This document shows, piece by piece, positions 45,831-58,050 of a stretch of 64,000 nucleotides of DNA (the stretch's first letter is position 1; the number at the start of each line of letters is the position of its first letter). The DNA lies in the NCBI GenBank assembly GCA_017591395.1, contig WEDG01001270.1:186001-250000 (forward strand), given 5' to 3'. The translations under genes and the position numbers were made by a program. The notes beneath the pieces were generated by a model. That model made no database searches. It was not told the DNA's origin and worked only from the letters and a program-made list of their open reading frames with translations. The stretch is from Schistocephalus solidus. Its lineage: Eukaryota; Platyhelminthes; Cestoda; Diphyllobothriidea; Diphyllobothriidae.

Positions 45831-46953
45831 TTAACAACTCTGTTTTGCCCAAATCGTCTGTAACAAATTTTTGTTACAGTCGAGTAAGGGCGGAGTTACA
45901 TTCAGACGCTTAGCCGATGACCGAACATGGAAGATATGACCAACAGATTTGGATGAATTGCCATCACTTAGTGCCCGAGACTCCCTACGCTTATCTCTCG
46001 CGAGCCTAATTTTCGATGCTAATTCAAATATTTGTGCAATCCTTAAATGAACTGACAAAGAGCTTTTAGATGAATCTTTAAGTTGCTTTCGTAATTTTTT
46101 AAGTCTGTTCTGGAGAAAATGCGGAACAGTAGAAGAAGCTGTATTTAAATTAAAAATCTTAAACGGGATTAAAGCCTGGATTTGTTCTGTGAGGCTCTGC
46201 AATAGCTCACGGAAAAAGTTTGGATCGTTGATTGCGAATATGCTATGCCAATCTAGAGTGCTTACGAAATTATTTATCATTTCATGGTTTGTGTTAGCAA
46301 AGTCGAGGTTATTGCATTTAACCTCAGGCTTCGTAAGAAGGGGGACTGGAAAACAACAGTGAATTATTGCGTGATCACTTGTGAAAAGATCATGATGAAA
46401 ATTCATAAAGAGAGGGTGGACATCATTTGTAAAAATTAAATCTAAAATGTTGTCATTTCAAGTAACTGATCTGACCAGTTGGGACATGTTCTGAAAAGTT
46501 AATAGTATCGACCAATTTCTGATGTTTAGGCGGAGAGGAATTTGCCTGCCAGTCAATGTCTGGCAGCTTGAAATCGCCTACGATTATTTTGACATCAAAT
46601 TGAGTGTCTGCAACTTTTTCAAATAGTTCGCAGAGCCCGCTTTCATTGCCAGAATAACACGGGGGATTATAGACACAGCCAATTAACGCTTTTTTATTGT
46701 GAGGGAGGATGACTGGAGCAAAGCATACATTTCCAGAAAAGGACGAAATGCTCAGCTGAAAAGGGAAATGTACAAAGGATGACTTAATATAAAGGAGGCA
46801 ACCACCGCCACGTTTTTCAGCGCGGTCTTGTCGGTACAAATTGCAATTATCTATAGCAAGCGTTGAGTCAGAAATAAGAGAGTGAGCCCAGGATTCAGTG
46901 ATGCACAGCACATCTGGATCAAGCTCAAAGGCTACTGTTCTAAGCTCAGCCAT
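45831..46953 (-). pseudogene. LINE D (-) ORF2 N-terminal half: APE endonuclease and linker
   Basis: The frame 46953-46453 starts MAELRTVAFELDPDVLCITE and has RGGGCLLYIKSS, GCVYNPPCY and IIVGDFKLPDIDW, where the catalytic Asn of GDFN is replaced by Lys. A frameshift near 46450 leads into 46406-45831, which has FTSDHAIIHCCF (SDH motif) and a long linker. Confidence 0.88.
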
Positions 46954-47119
46954 CTTATTTACAACTGATCTCGCATTGAGTGAAACTAAGCTGAGCGTAT
47001 TCCTGAGCTGCAGGTTACGCTCATCAGTATTTATAAAAAAGGATAATTTGGTGGCGGAGAAGAAAAACTGGAAAGAAGAAACGAAAGGTGGGAAACAAAT
47101 TGCTCTGGTCTACAATTTG

Positions 47120-48261
47120 TCAAAATTTTACTGTTAAGAGAACTGAGATTATTGTACAACGGCATATTTGGATGAAAACCTTGGAAAGGAAGGCTATATT
47201 GTGGCATTTGAAAGATAGGGGTGGCATAGAAATGAGATTTTGAGGGAAGTTAGCATAAATTGGCGGAAAACGTGCATTTGAAAAAGGAATAAATGATTTC
47301 GAAAAACTGGTAACATAATTAGAAGCGTTAATTATTTGGGGATTTCGGCCACCTTTTGGGTTGGGAAGGATGCTAACATTAGCGTTCGCAGCTGTTGTAG
47401 ATGCTGAGGGGTTAGCAGGTTTCCCATCGGTAATGACATTACTGATTTTAATGCCTGGATTAGCCAATGATTCAGATTTACTAGGAGTTTTCTTAGGTTT
47501 AGTAGATTTGGCAGCTATAGCAGGCATGGTTTGCTTGGGATGAGAAAGAAGTGGCTTTGACACAATTTCACTCAAACCAGGAACAAGGTTAACGGGTGAA
47601 GATTCAGCTGGAATCGAAATTCCTGTCGATCCGGAGGGCCGTTGGCTCGCATTAGCTACAGGACAAACCTCTGAGATAACTTTTGATATTGAAGGTATAG
47701 ACGAAGGCTTCTTGTTTGCTAATGAGGGTGAAACCCGACGTTCCATTGGGGTTTTTATCCCTACAGATAAACAACTTGTTTTTTTCAAATATTGAGCTGA
47801 GTGCTCATGCTTAGAGAAAAATAAGGTCAACTTCAATCAGCTGAAAAACGTTTGACCAGAACTGGCGGGTTTTTGCTACGGGAAGACAACCTTTTAGCTT
47901 CAGCGACTTTAAAGTTAAAGCCGCATGAGTAAAGGAAATGAAATGCAACGTCCAGGGGAATTTTACTCTTGGGGACGTTTTTAAAAGAAAATTGAAACTT
48001 CTCTTATGTCGGTCAATTGACTCGGTACTGACCATGTTTATAAAAGGCTCTAGTTTCACGCATTGTTGAGAAGTGAGTGAAGACAACCTTCCCTCTAAAC
48101 ATAGTACCAAGGATCGTGAAGAGAGAACCATAGTTAGACATAAAGGTATTAAAGTTTTCCAGGGCGTCAAGGTCTAATTTCTTCATGCTTAAGGAGGGTT
48201 GCTCTAGTGGAATTTTTACGCGAAGTGGATGTTTGCGTCTAAGCACTGACTGGGGTTTCAT
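47120..48261 (-). pseudogene. LINE D (-) ORF1
   Basis: The N-terminal frame 48261-48013 starts MKPQSVLRRKHPLRVKIPLE. A frameshift joins it to a region reading (in the right frame) FHFLYSCGFNFK. The frame 47836-47120 is Ser/Pro-rich with NPGIKISNVITDGKPANPSA. RNA-binding is assumed from position only. Confidence 0.65.
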
Positions 48262-48300
48262 ATTGATTTTAAAATATAAGTATTTTCAAATCGATAATAC

Positions 48301-48869
48301 GAAAGGAAAATTGTCCCTAGTGACGTTTTGCGGAATAAAAGATGTAATATTTGAAATATGTGTTTTAAGCAAGGCACTGCAAGCAAATATCTGCTAGGTA
48401 ACGAGTTTAAACTGAAAATAGAATTAGCGAAGAGGCTATGCAGGATGAAAAATTATATCAACTGGTATACCAGTTTCTGCAAATTATTCTTCGCTGGAAA
48501 TAAGGTAAACTTACAAAATTTCAACTTTATTTCTAGAATTAGCCTTTATATTCCGTCCTTTTGACGTAAATCTGCGAGAACTTTAATGAGGCTATGTAGG
48601 GTGAAAAAGTTTAAAAACTTTATATTTTACCCTTTGCAATTGCAATAACTGCAAGTGTGTGCAGCTGATAATGAGGTAGAAATACAATAAATTGTCAATA
48701 ATTAAGCTAATATTTTCAACAGGAAACGAAGAAATTGGTTTAAAATTCGAGAATTCACTTATCTTCAGTAATGGCACAGTAAGAAAACTGGGTTTGCAGC
48801 ATATGAAATTTGTTAGCGTCAATAGATGGTAGAATAACAGGGGAAAAATATAAAGACAAAAAATAAAAG
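48301..48869. other. Possible LINE D 5' UTR, AT-rich
   Basis: Lies directly upstream of LINE D ORF1 on its strand; nothing else recognised. Confidence 0.35.
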
Positions 48870-49110
48870 TAAGGTACTGTACAAATTGATTCCTTTGCAG
48901 TGGGAGGTCAGCACATAATATCAGCTAGACGCCGATGGGGATAGCAGCGCTGTCGGCAAATGTGGGCGATGGTCGTGGAGGTGCTGACGGTAGGGGACAC
49001 TTGCAAGGAAGCGAGGGTGAGAGCGTAAGGCAATTTCAGCGGTTGTGAGAGATGGAACGCCGTTCATCTTCGCTGACAAAGGATTTCACCATTTCCAATC
49101 GAAATTCACG
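48870..49110 (+). repeat. Diverged copy of the 600-bp repeat
   Basis: It shares GTACTGTACAAATTGATTC, GGATAGCAGCGCTGTCGGC, GTCGTGGAGGTGCTGACGG and the later CACCATTTCC block, in order, with 52085-52310. Confidence 0.65.
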
Positions 49111-51869
49111 TGAAAGGTGACCTCAGCTCATTAAAACAACTCTTTCAAATTTTTTGTCTGCTACAATTTTGGAATCGCGTGTCGGCGAAAATAACTATGC
49201 CCTTCCCTCTCTACTGTCAAACTTCCTACCATATCTTGCCGAAGCTCGTCTTGCTCACTATACGTTTGCTCTTTATTTCCCCCCTGCAGTTATCTACAGT
49301 GCCGCATTTCCCGCCGGTTATTTAGCAGGCATTTTGGCATCACCTCCCTATCCAGACAGATAAATGCTATGCTCTAACCCGTCCATTTTGTGCATTAAAG
49401 TATTACGATATGCATTCAATTCCCTTTGGTTTTTATTATACTTTTATACCCACAAAATATTTCTTCAAAATGGTCAATTGAATGAATGCAGCTTGGTCTA
49501 AGTCGCACTGTTTTACGCCACTCGGTGTGAGTTACTCTCGAGGTCTTTGACTGCTACGGGTTTCTGAAATCCGATCGCATCACCCACTTGCGTGATTCGG
49601 TCGATTAATTAGAGATGGCTTGACTGGTAGCTTCAAAATCCGGGTATGGTGTAAGCGCAGAAATTTTTCAGTGGTCAGTATCTTTCACTGCTATCAACAA
49701 TGTTACAGCAGTCATAATATTGTCTCTGGTAATATGGCAATAGTTTGTGGATTGCCAATCGCCTTATCTGGCCGTATAGGTGACTACATTTCAGAGGTTT
49801 ATTGAAATTATGGTACTAATCGTTGCTGTAATAATTGTTGGTATCTCGTAGGTCAATGAAGAGAAGAGGAGGATCAGTACTTTTACTATATTTCTGGGAA
49901 TCTTGTGTTCATCTCATATTTTGCTGATTTACGCAATTTTATGAAGGAAAGACATGTTAGCACCATTGAACTCCCTATTCTTTACAATGTGGCTAAGGAA
50001 AATCTGCCATACATAACGGATATGCAAAAGGAGGTTGTTTAAATAACTGCAGGCCACTTGGTGCCTTTGCGAAGCTCATAGGCCCATCCCATATGGTGTA
50101 CCCAGACAGTATCCAAAACGCTGGCGCAAATTATACTTTTTCAGCCCTAGTGTTCATGTACGGATCCCTATCTTCCACTCATCCACTGCTCTTCCATCCT
50201 ACGTCATTAGGCGACCTATGGCCAGTATAAACCATCCAAGCAGCTTGAAAGAACCAAGGGACCTTAATCATACGCAAGCTGATGTGTCCCTTAACGTAAA
50301 ATAAGTTATTGTGTGCAGCTCAGCGTTGGTTTCTCGAACCTCGGTTATATAACACCTGTTAGGTCTCTTTCTTTGATCAAGTTTTACAATCTAGTGACAT
50401 TTTTGTTCTTTAAATCTCCATTTCTATTTCATCGAGACCTTTTATTCTATTGGCTATTTTCTTTTACTTTTGAATCCTTTTTCTTGCATGACAGGGGGTA
50501 GACTCATGAACCTCCTAACTTCTTACCTGGGCTCTTGCATACAGTTCGTTAAGTTTTCTATCTCAAAGTCCTTGAACGTGTCGTTGATCATGTTTGACAA
50601 TCGAACGACAACGGCTTTGCACCTACTTCAGTGTATTTTAATTTTGCTGGGGCTTTTTATCGTTTGAACATGCTGTCCTTCTCCTAACAAACGTCCCAAC
50701 ATAATATCTTTTTATATACACCCTGGCACACAATGGTGGTGGTGGTGAGTGGTAGACTTATTCAGGGCAAGGGGTTTAGACCACTCGTATTTTGCCATTT
50801 CGCCAATGCTGTCTTAGGTTTAGTTCAGGATAGTAGGATTTATGTGTGGGCTTATAATATGAAAGTTGCCCGTTGATTAAAACCGCAGATCGCAATCGGA
50901 TTCTTGAACTCTTGAAGATATATCTTTCAAGCCCTTGTCCGATTATGCTTCACATCGTGTCTTTACGTTTTTTGGCACAAATTCTTGGTACATATCAATA
51001 TATTCAAGGGTTTATAGGCGCAAACCAAAGTCTGATATGAAAATTTGGACCGAAGTCCATCAACCACTGCAGGAAAACCGCGTAATATTCACGAGCTACC
51101 AACAGACAGTCAGTAGTTAAACTTATGAAATTGTTAACCATAATAGCGGTACAGATACAAATGCTCGGTAAATGGTTGATGACATTGATCAGCAGCCTCA
51201 TCAGACAGTGAAGAGAAAGAAAGAACGGTGCCTGGAGTTATAAGGGGTCTGAGCTATATCAAACGCCAAGTCTCAATCTTTCAGCGGATGACACCTTGAT
51301 TGTCTCCAGCGCACACAGAATGCCTCAATTTATCCTCCAGACTCTTAAAACTAGTGGCATTATAACCAGCCTCTATCAATTGAGTATTAGATCTCTCCTA
51401 GGTTACTGTTAGTTTTTCTAAACTTCCGGTAATCTGGTTAGTGGAAGAAGACAGAATGCGTCTAGAAATTTCATACCAAGAGAGGTTTGACGTTGGAGCA
51501 CATGAAGTTGACTTTTCAATCACATTTTTGACTCGCAAACCGCGATCATTCCGGGGTGTTCGGCGATTAAAAATGGGCTGGTTTTACTGCTTAGGGGTTT
51601 TGGGCAGTCGCAATTTTCACCCGATTCTGGTATCAAGCGTCATGAATATCGTAGACTAAATCAGTCACTCCAAGGCCTTTTTAGTTCTTCCTCTGGCACG
51701 TACAGTTAACTATCTTCAGTTCGTTTCTGGGAGTACGATTGCAATGTGGCATAAGTTAACCAAGAATATAAATAGTCTACAACATGATTCTTTGTTCAAA
51801 CGACCTTTTTATCCACCTTCTGCACGCAGAGCAACTTTCACACTTTCTGGATGTTGAATACCTGATGTA
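49111..51869. other. Unassigned region
   Basis: No gene, LINE or SINE recognised. A short GGT run occurs at 50733-50745. Small frames here have no recognisable content. Confidence 0.4.
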
Positions 51870-52375
51870 GCGTCCGAGGATGTCAAGGATAGAACACACT
51901 GTGGATTATATAACTAGGGCCAGCGTATGCTATATAACGTCGACAGAATAGTTGAGCACTTCATCAGACACACATGTAAAAATAGAAGGAGAGAATAAGT
52001 TTATAACGCAAGGTATCTATGTTAACAGTAACAAATTGTTGACAGGAAAAGGGAAGTATAAGGATACAAGCGGATACTGCGTACCTGTACAATCAATCCG
52101 TTTGGAGTGGGAGGTGGTCAAGAATGATCAGTTAGATACCGGTGGGGAGGGCAGCGCTGTTGGCAAAGGCCAGTGAGGGTCGTGGAGATGTTGACGGTCA
52201 GGGGCCTGTGAGACGGTACGATATCGGTAACGAGAGGAGATGTCAGCGGTAGGGAGGGAAGGAATACCGGCCATCTTGGCAGACATCGATTACACCATTC
52301 CTATCCGGGATCCGCACGAAAAGAGTTCCCAGTCCATTCAAACAATTCTTTCGGAACTATGGTTCGTTACATAGA
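51870..52375 (+). repeat. Copy 1 of a tandem repeat of about 600-bp period
   Basis: It begins GTCCGAGGATGTCAAGGATA (51872 on) and ends near GAACTATGGTTCGTTACA. The same order of landmarks recurs about 605 bp later. Confidence 0.85.
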
Positions 52376-52475
52376 CTCCCCTGAGTTGCAGCACTGTCCT
52401 CAGTGCTGTGCGGGTTGGTATTTGGCGGGTGTGGAAGTGTGTGCTCCTCTCTATCCCACTACTGCCAGCAATGTA

Positions 52476-52980
52476 GAGTCCGAGGATGTCAAGGATAGCA
52501 CACACTGTAATTATATCACTAGGACCAACGTATGACATATAACGTCGACAGAATTGTTAAGCACTTCATCAGACACACATGTATAGATAGAAGGAGAAAA
52601 TAAGTTTATAACGTAAGGAATCTATGTTAAAAGGAACACATTGTAGACATAAAAGGGAAGTATAAGGAAACAAGCGAACACTGGGGACCTGTACAATCAA
52701 TTCGCTTGGAGTGGAAGATGGTCAAGAATGATCAGTTAGATACCGGTGGGGAGGGCAGTGCTGTTAGCAAATGCGGGTGAGGGTCGTGGAGATTCTGACG
52801 GTCAGGGGCCTATGAGCCGATACGATATCGGTAACTAGGGGAGATGTCAGCGTTAGGGAGGGAAAGGAACACCAGCCATCTTGACGGACCATTTATTACA
52901 CCACTCCCATCCGGGATCGGTGCGAAAAGTGTTCCCAGTCCATTCAAACAATTCTGTCGGATCTGGGGTCTGTAACACCA
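52476..52980 (+). repeat. Copy 2 of the 600-bp tandem repeat
   Basis: It starts GTCCGAGGATGTCAAGGATA near 52479 and shares TAACGTCGACAGAAT, TTAGATACCGGTGGGGAGG and CCCAGTCCATTCAAACAATT with copy 1. No coding capacity is apparent. Confidence 0.85.
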
Positions 52981-54660
52981 AACACCTCTTCCTTATTGAT
53001 GAAGGTAATTGTCTTTAATATTTGTGTATAGTTTCCATTGGAGGGACATTCGCTGACTGCAATCCGCCACACAGCGAGTAAGTCCTTCAGCCGGTGCTGA
53101 GCAAGAGTATATCTGTTACCGAGTCCCATTTCCCCAAAAAAAGGAAAAGCGACAACAAAATACCTCTGTGATTGTGTGAACTATTTCGAACTCTGGACTA
53201 CCGTCATTTCACATGCTGCAGTTTTTTTTCTCCTGAATAACCTTTATTACCCAAAACCCAACCGCACACAGGGGAGTTTTTTCGTCACCGCTTGCGCGAT
53301 CGAAATAGTAAGTATATTTTGATAATGCCTTTTAACTGGCGGTCATTATAATCATTGTTACCATACAGAGCTGGCTCAGTACTGGTCAAATAAAACCACG
53401 ATGCCTTTCCCAAAATTAAACGAGCAAAAAAGTTATTTGATTGATGCCTCTTATTTTAAGGTACCCATTTCACTAAGTCCCGCGTGTGGCACTTGTCAAT
53501 GAAAATACTGGCAAGGTTTGTGCTTCCACCAAAGATCGAACGTCAGTAATTAATTTTTCATCAATAAGGTGTCTGTTGAATGGCTTGTTTAAGACTAGTC
53601 GTCACGGATAACTAATTTAGATAGACTGAGCCTCTGTATTTCTTGCCACATGAACTTGTCAGTTTTGACACTTCGAACAATGCTCCCTCTAAATATTCAT
53701 GCCATTGCGCAAACTCATCCACCCGTATTTGAGGAATCGTAGCCACCAAATGGTCCAGTGGTCGTCGTGAAGAAAGCGAAGTCAGTTCGAATGATAGGAC
53801 AAAAAGTAGCCATTCCTTACAAAAATGGAGCAATTACATTATGAACTGAATGTTTTTTAGCAAAAAATATGGTATTAAATCCCGATTTTATCACTCTGGA
53901 TAATAAAGGCTCCGATTTCTTAACTGTTAATTTCGGTGACTAGGACAAAGGAACGGTTTGAGGTCGACGTTCTGGAAGTCGAGAATGGATGCCGAACAGA
54001 GTTTGGATTTGAGATTACGAGAACGATGTTCTTGATTAGAGTTTCGGTAATTTTTCCATTAAGGAAGGTTTAAACCCTCGACAGTTTCCTTCATCAATGT
54101 CTTTTTACGAAGAATGAAAGCCTTTGACATCAGAGGAAAGCTTCTGAGTTGGATACTAACATTTCTAGTTCACCATATTAAATGCGTTTTGTTGAATATG
54201 ATTTGTCGCACAGGGTGGGCACAACAAATGAGTTCCTTTTTCTTATTCTGGGACACCAGTGACAGCCTTCATGGACTCCGTTGTGATAATATCATGTTTG
54301 CAGAGCACCCTAACCGTCAAGAGCTCCTTGGGTGCTGGGGTGCGCAACTGGTACATAAAACCGTCTACTTTGATTAATGAATTTGTTCTAATTCTGTCCG
54401 CTTTATTCAAAGGTTAAACATGTGCCCTCCTCCACCTGCATCCACCCAGCTATCACCTTACCAACAGTGTTAAGTCATAGTACCTTAAGCACCCTCAAGT
54501 GTATACAGCGACTCCATAAATTAATTTTGAAATTTGGATACAGAGCCATTAAATGTACGAAGGCTGTGAAAAACCCAGAGCAATAAAACGGTTTTCCAAA
54601 AAGTGCTTAACAGTTCTCGATGAAGACACGCCTTCTAAAACATATGCTTAGTAAGGGGTT
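52981..54660. other. Mostly unassigned; one decayed RT-like frame
   Basis: The frame 54114-54377 (+) reads KAFDIRGKLLSWILTFL, resembling the RT segment after the first palm motif of LINEs. The frame 53833-53612 (-) is unrecognised. Confidence 0.4.
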
Positions 54661-54702
54661 TTGGCAGATTTAAATAATTACTTTTGGTCCACTTGTGAAA
54701 AA

Positions 54703-54775
54703 CTAAACGGCCTCGGTGGGATTCGAACACAGGCCAGCAATGGGGAAGGCTTTAGTAACCCAAAGCATGAGTTTG
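54703..54775 (-). mobile_element. Second-family SINE, inverted partial head
   Basis: The reverse complement of the B box (GGGATTCGAACAC) and the neighbouring CCTCGGTGGG match the heads on the opposite strand at 54796 and 55099. The A-box side is truncated. Confidence 0.6.
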
Positions 54776-54795
54776 ATCACGCGGGTCCCGTTGGG

Positions 54796-54878
54796 GGCCT
54801 CGTAGTTCAGTTGTCTAGAGCATTGGTTGTACTAAAGCCTTCCCCTTGCTGGCATGGGCTCGAATCCCACCAAGGCCA
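54796..54878 (+). mobile_element. Second-family SINE, tRNA-like head
   Basis: The A box GTAGTTCAGTTGTCTAGAGC and B box GGCTCGAATCC are followed by a 3' strand AAGGCC that pairs with the 5' GGCCT. TTTTTCACAAGTGGG follows. The TACT in the anticodon region and an extra loop make a working tRNA unlikely. Confidence 0.7.
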
Positions 54879-54944
54879 TGGAGTTTTTCACAAGTGGGTA
54901 CAATAAATTGTTCTACCTACCAAAAGCCCTTACTAATTAACTGT

Positions 54945-55050
54945 GCCTGGTAGTAATCTGGTGGATTCTAGATTGATTACTTAGTAAATACTACTTGGGC
55001 AGTTAGCTTGCTAAATCAGAATTGGTTGATTTTATACGTTGCAGTACGCG
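54945..55050 (+). repeat. Dispersed repeat shared with 8730-8845
   Basis: Same order of shared words as the copy near 8.7 kb; it lies between two second-family SINE heads here. Confidence 0.6.
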
Positions 55051-55098
55051 GGGTGGATAACTTGACCCAAGTGTGATTTAACTCACGGATCCCGGTGA

Positions 55099-55181
55099 GG
55101 ACCTCGTAGGTCAGTTGGCTAGAGCGTTGGTTGTACTAAAGCCTTCCGCTTGTTGGCCTGGGTTCGAATCCCACCGAGTCC
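55099..55181 (+). mobile_element. Second-family SINE, tRNA-like head
   Basis: It has ACCTCGTAGGTCAGTTGGCT with a B box GGTTCGAATCCC. The flank ACTTGACCCAAGTGTGATTT before it recurs, inverted, beside the 8599-8684 copy. Confidence 0.7.
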
Positions 55182-55647
55182 TTCAAGTTTTTCACAAGTT
55201 GGTTTAATTAATGAAGAATGCATGGTATCTTTGGTTTTCTTTGGTTGGGGTAAAGAATTCAGGCATACTGGTCGTGGCTCTCAAAGGTCAAACTAACTTC
55301 TGATAAAGTACGGTTCCAAGCGACAAAGTTGGTAACATACCTTAACCTTCGTGATATTGTCGTGGTCTATAACAGAATGTGTGTCTTCGAATAACGACTT
55401 AGTTTCAGCAATATATTTCAGCGGCAACTTTTGTCTCATCTCTGTGGGGACCTAATTCAACACAGCATGACACTGTCCAAGCAGACCTGACCGCAGATTT
55501 TTCGTGAAGGTCCGAAAGATACTCGAACTGAAGACAGCACATATCTGCCTTCCACGGGATTTGCACAAATAAAAAAACTGCTCAACTTATGTTCATAACA
55601 GTTTTATTATGATATTGCTTCGATGATTTACGTAAAGCTTCAGTTTA

Positions 55648-55932
55648 TCATACTGCAATTTTAGAAAACGAGGTATTCAAAGACATTGTCAAGCGGTTGT
55701 AAAAAATAAACACCGGTGGACAGGATCCCCAGCCCTTTCGGAAAAATGGGAGTTCCTTTCGTATATGGATGTTTAGTTTTCCTTTCGAGCTGCAAGTTTG
55801 AGCCGTCGGAAAGAGTCGTAAAACGACGAGAGGTGCAATCAGCAGGAACAAAATAAAATTGTATGATTCGATCGGTTATAGACTTGAATTGAAATCCTCC
55901 GCTGGCAAAAACCAAAAGAAGAGGCATATGGA
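55648..55932 (-). pseudogene. Unrecognised coding-like segment, paralogous to 61290-61490
   Basis: The frame 55951-55661 reads LLLVFASGGFQFKSITD, IIQFYFVPADCTSRRF, TTLSDGSNLQLERKTKHPY. The plus-strand segment at 61305-61480 matches at roughly 70% of bases, with RRFATPFDGSNLHVKRKT after a frameshift. Conservation of the reading frame suggests old coding sequence, but I do not recognise the family. Confidence 0.45.
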
Positions 55933-56301
55933 CTTTATGGGTTATAAACATGATCAGTATTAGCTATCCAGTCTCCATCGGTAATAGCGGGCGTTCTGGG
56001 CACACACCCTCGGTATTGCAAACGGTAACTACGCTAGGCTACTGGCAACCGATGTAAATCGTTCACCGGACTGACCCTGCGAACAACGAATCAGCTAGAA
56101 TTCCTTTGAAATTATATGCTCTAAATTTCTTTTAGGGTTGCAGAGCTGGGAGGCAGACATGACATCGGTTTCACGCTAAAGAAACATATTAAATGTCTTA
56201 CAGAATAGTTGACATCCTATGAGAACGATGGCTGCCGAATGGACACAAAATAAGACAGTTAAAAATACCTATCAGATCTGTATTGTTTCGCTCAAGGCAA
56301 T

Positions 56302-56559
56302 GTGAACATAAAACTTAAACTGAAGGAGCAATCAGGAGAAGTGTATCGCATCCGGTCTCTAAACTGTCCTTATCATTACGCAGGACAGACTGAGCGCTCG
56401 CTCAGGCCGCGCATACACGAACATAAAGTACCTGTGCTACGGGCTGACGAATTATCACAAGCGGCTGCCCACAACCTTGAAATGGTTCATACGTTGAATT
56501 TCGCAGCCTCGAAGGTAATCGTGCAAGGCAAAAGGCAAACAAAACCACGCATTACCTGA
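56302..56559 (+). pseudogene. GIY-YIG endonuclease of the left PLE copy
   Basis: KLKEQSGEVYRIRSLNCPYH is followed by YAGQTERSLRPRIHEHKVP, the GIY-YIG core in PLE style (VYRI...YAGQT...R..EH). The frame continues to VHTLNFAASKVI and lacks the RT part. Endonuclease activity is unlikely for a fragment. Confidence 0.8.
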
Positions 56560-56655
56560 AGCTTAAGCCATCAATAAGTACTCACTAAATCAATATATCG
56601 AGCTGGCGCTTGCTGACAGAGTCACCACCCCCAGACCCGCCTCACTGATCGTTGG

Positions 56656-56997
56656 TTGGTAAATGAACCACATATAACTGTCGTCTCTTCTTCTCCTGCT
56701 TTCAACTCTGACGGTGAAGTTCAAAAGCTCCGACTAGGCAACAAATGGTTCCGGTGTACGACCAGTTTCTTCCTCCTTCTACGTACAGACAATAAGAATT
56801 ATTACACTCTCCTCTGTTCGTTTCAAATTTTATCAGAGGACGGACGGAAGAAAATCGGCTTGGGGCTAGCACCTATAACAGCGAGTCATAAACTGCCATG
56901 GGGATCTGATCCCTGCTTATCACGCGCTGAAATCTCACAGACTAAATTACCGATTCAGCATACGACTAAGGACGCATGTAGTTTACGCACGATGTGA
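56656..56997 (+). pseudogene. 113-codon frame downstream of the PLE endonuclease
   Basis: The frame starts MVNEPHITVVSSSPAFNSD and is open for the same 113 codons in both inverted copies (56656-56997 and 60331-59990). No domain recognised; it may be 3' UTR that happens to be open. Confidence 0.35.
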
Positions 56998-57010
56998 CAA
57001 TTCCTGAAGC

Positions 57011-57236
57011 TAAAACAGGCGTATACAGCAGGATTTATTGGTACCAACAAATTTTGTGACGGCTTATCAACTGAAGCCCGTCTTTGCATAACACAGATTA
57101 CGAATGAAAGTGGACAGCAGTTTTGAATTTACAGAAAATCAATATATAACAGCAAGGGTCAGAGGACACCGTAAATAACTTCGGGAAATAAAATGTGGAG
57201 GAGAAGCTAAGACAACCTAAAACCATGAATCATCAT
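57011..57236 (+). repeat. Left inverted terminal repeat of PLE2
   Basis: It contains GCAGGATTTATTGGTACC and AAACCATGAATCATC. It pairs with the reverse complement of 57831-58050 with a few mismatches and a 9-bp indel near the outer end. Confidence 0.88.
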
Positions 57237-57755
57237 CATGAATCGTCAGCCTTACTTAACTGTGGATATCCTGCACGTTTCATTCAAAAAAACAGCAACC
57301 CCTTACGGCCAAAAGTGGTGGAACATTCAGTTCCAAAAATGCCCGTAAGCATATATTTACCCTTTAAGGGTGACCATATTTCTAATACAATCAAGCGACG
57401 ATTATGTTGCACCACAGGAAGAACATACAGTGCAGCTCAGCTCATCTTTATCAATCCTACTAGAAGTCTGCCAATCAACCATCCAAAGGATGCCTTGCCG
57501 TTGCATGCCACCCCAAATTGTGTTTATGAATTCACGTGCACTTGTGGATGCAAGTACATTGGGCGACCGCAAAGGCAATTGGCAACCAGAGCCGCTGAAC
57601 ATTTAACTGATTGGTTGTTTAAACAAGAAAATAAAGTATCACGTTCTTCGATTACTAAACATCTACTAGACAGTGGTCATTATGTAGACCTCAAAACAGC
57701 TTTCCGAGTACTTGTTCGGGGACGGGCGCTAGTTGGAATCAGCGTATATACGTAG
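57195..57755 (+). pseudogene. PLE2 GIY-YIG endonuclease fragment
   Basis: The frame of 186 codons has MPVSIYLPFKGDHISNTIKR, NCVYEFTCTCGCKYIGRPQR and LATRAAEHLTDWLF, a clear flatworm-PLE connector plus GIY-YIG core. SITKHLLDSGHYVDLKTAF follows, the conserved H-x2-D-S-GH part. RT is absent. The frame is open, suggesting a recent insertion. Confidence 0.85.
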
Positions 57756-57830
57756 GGAGAAACCCAAACTTTGCAAGCAACTAGACCACGTGGTCAATCT
57801 CCAATTGCCCTGGTGATTTTCACCCTAGAT

Positions 57831-58050
57831 GATTCATGGTTTTAGTTGTCTTAGCTTCTCCCCACATTTTCTTTCCTGAAGTTCTTTATGTTGTCCTCTG
57901 ACCCTTGTTGTTATGTATTGATTTTCTGTAAATTCAAACTGCTCTCCACTTTCATTCGTTATCTGTGTTATGCAAAGACGGGTTTCAGTTGATAAGCCGT
58001 CATGAAATTTGTTGGTACCAATAAATCCTGCTGTTTTAACTTCATCCCCG
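57831..58050 (-). repeat. Right inverted terminal repeat of PLE2
   Basis: Reverse complement of the left repeat; it begins GATTCATGGTTTTAGTTGTC and ends near CAATAAATCCTGCTG. Confidence 0.88.

Larger units (their letters stand above)
43565..48300 (-). mobile_element. LINE D (-), near full-length copy
   Basis: Read on the minus strand: ORF1 (48261-47120), APE (46953-46453), linker (46406-45831), RT (about 45710-45030), the C-terminal region (44903-44194) and a 3' UTR to about 43565. It is collinear with the split plus-strand copy and is the reference used here to show where that copy is interrupted. Clade is CR1/Jockey-like. Confidence 0.88.
55933..57010 (+). mobile_element. PLE 3' fragment, left inverted copy
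   Basis: It starts at TTTATGGGTTATAAACATG. It resumes at 58067-58125 after a nested PLE2 insertion. It matches the reverse complement of 59940-61053; in a 370-bp sample I count about 12 differences. It carries a GIY-YIG endonuclease remnant. Confidence 0.85.

Noticed and set aside
49154..49363. Short frame with hydrophobic residues as a membrane protein
   Set aside because: No start context, no homology and no neighbouring exon.
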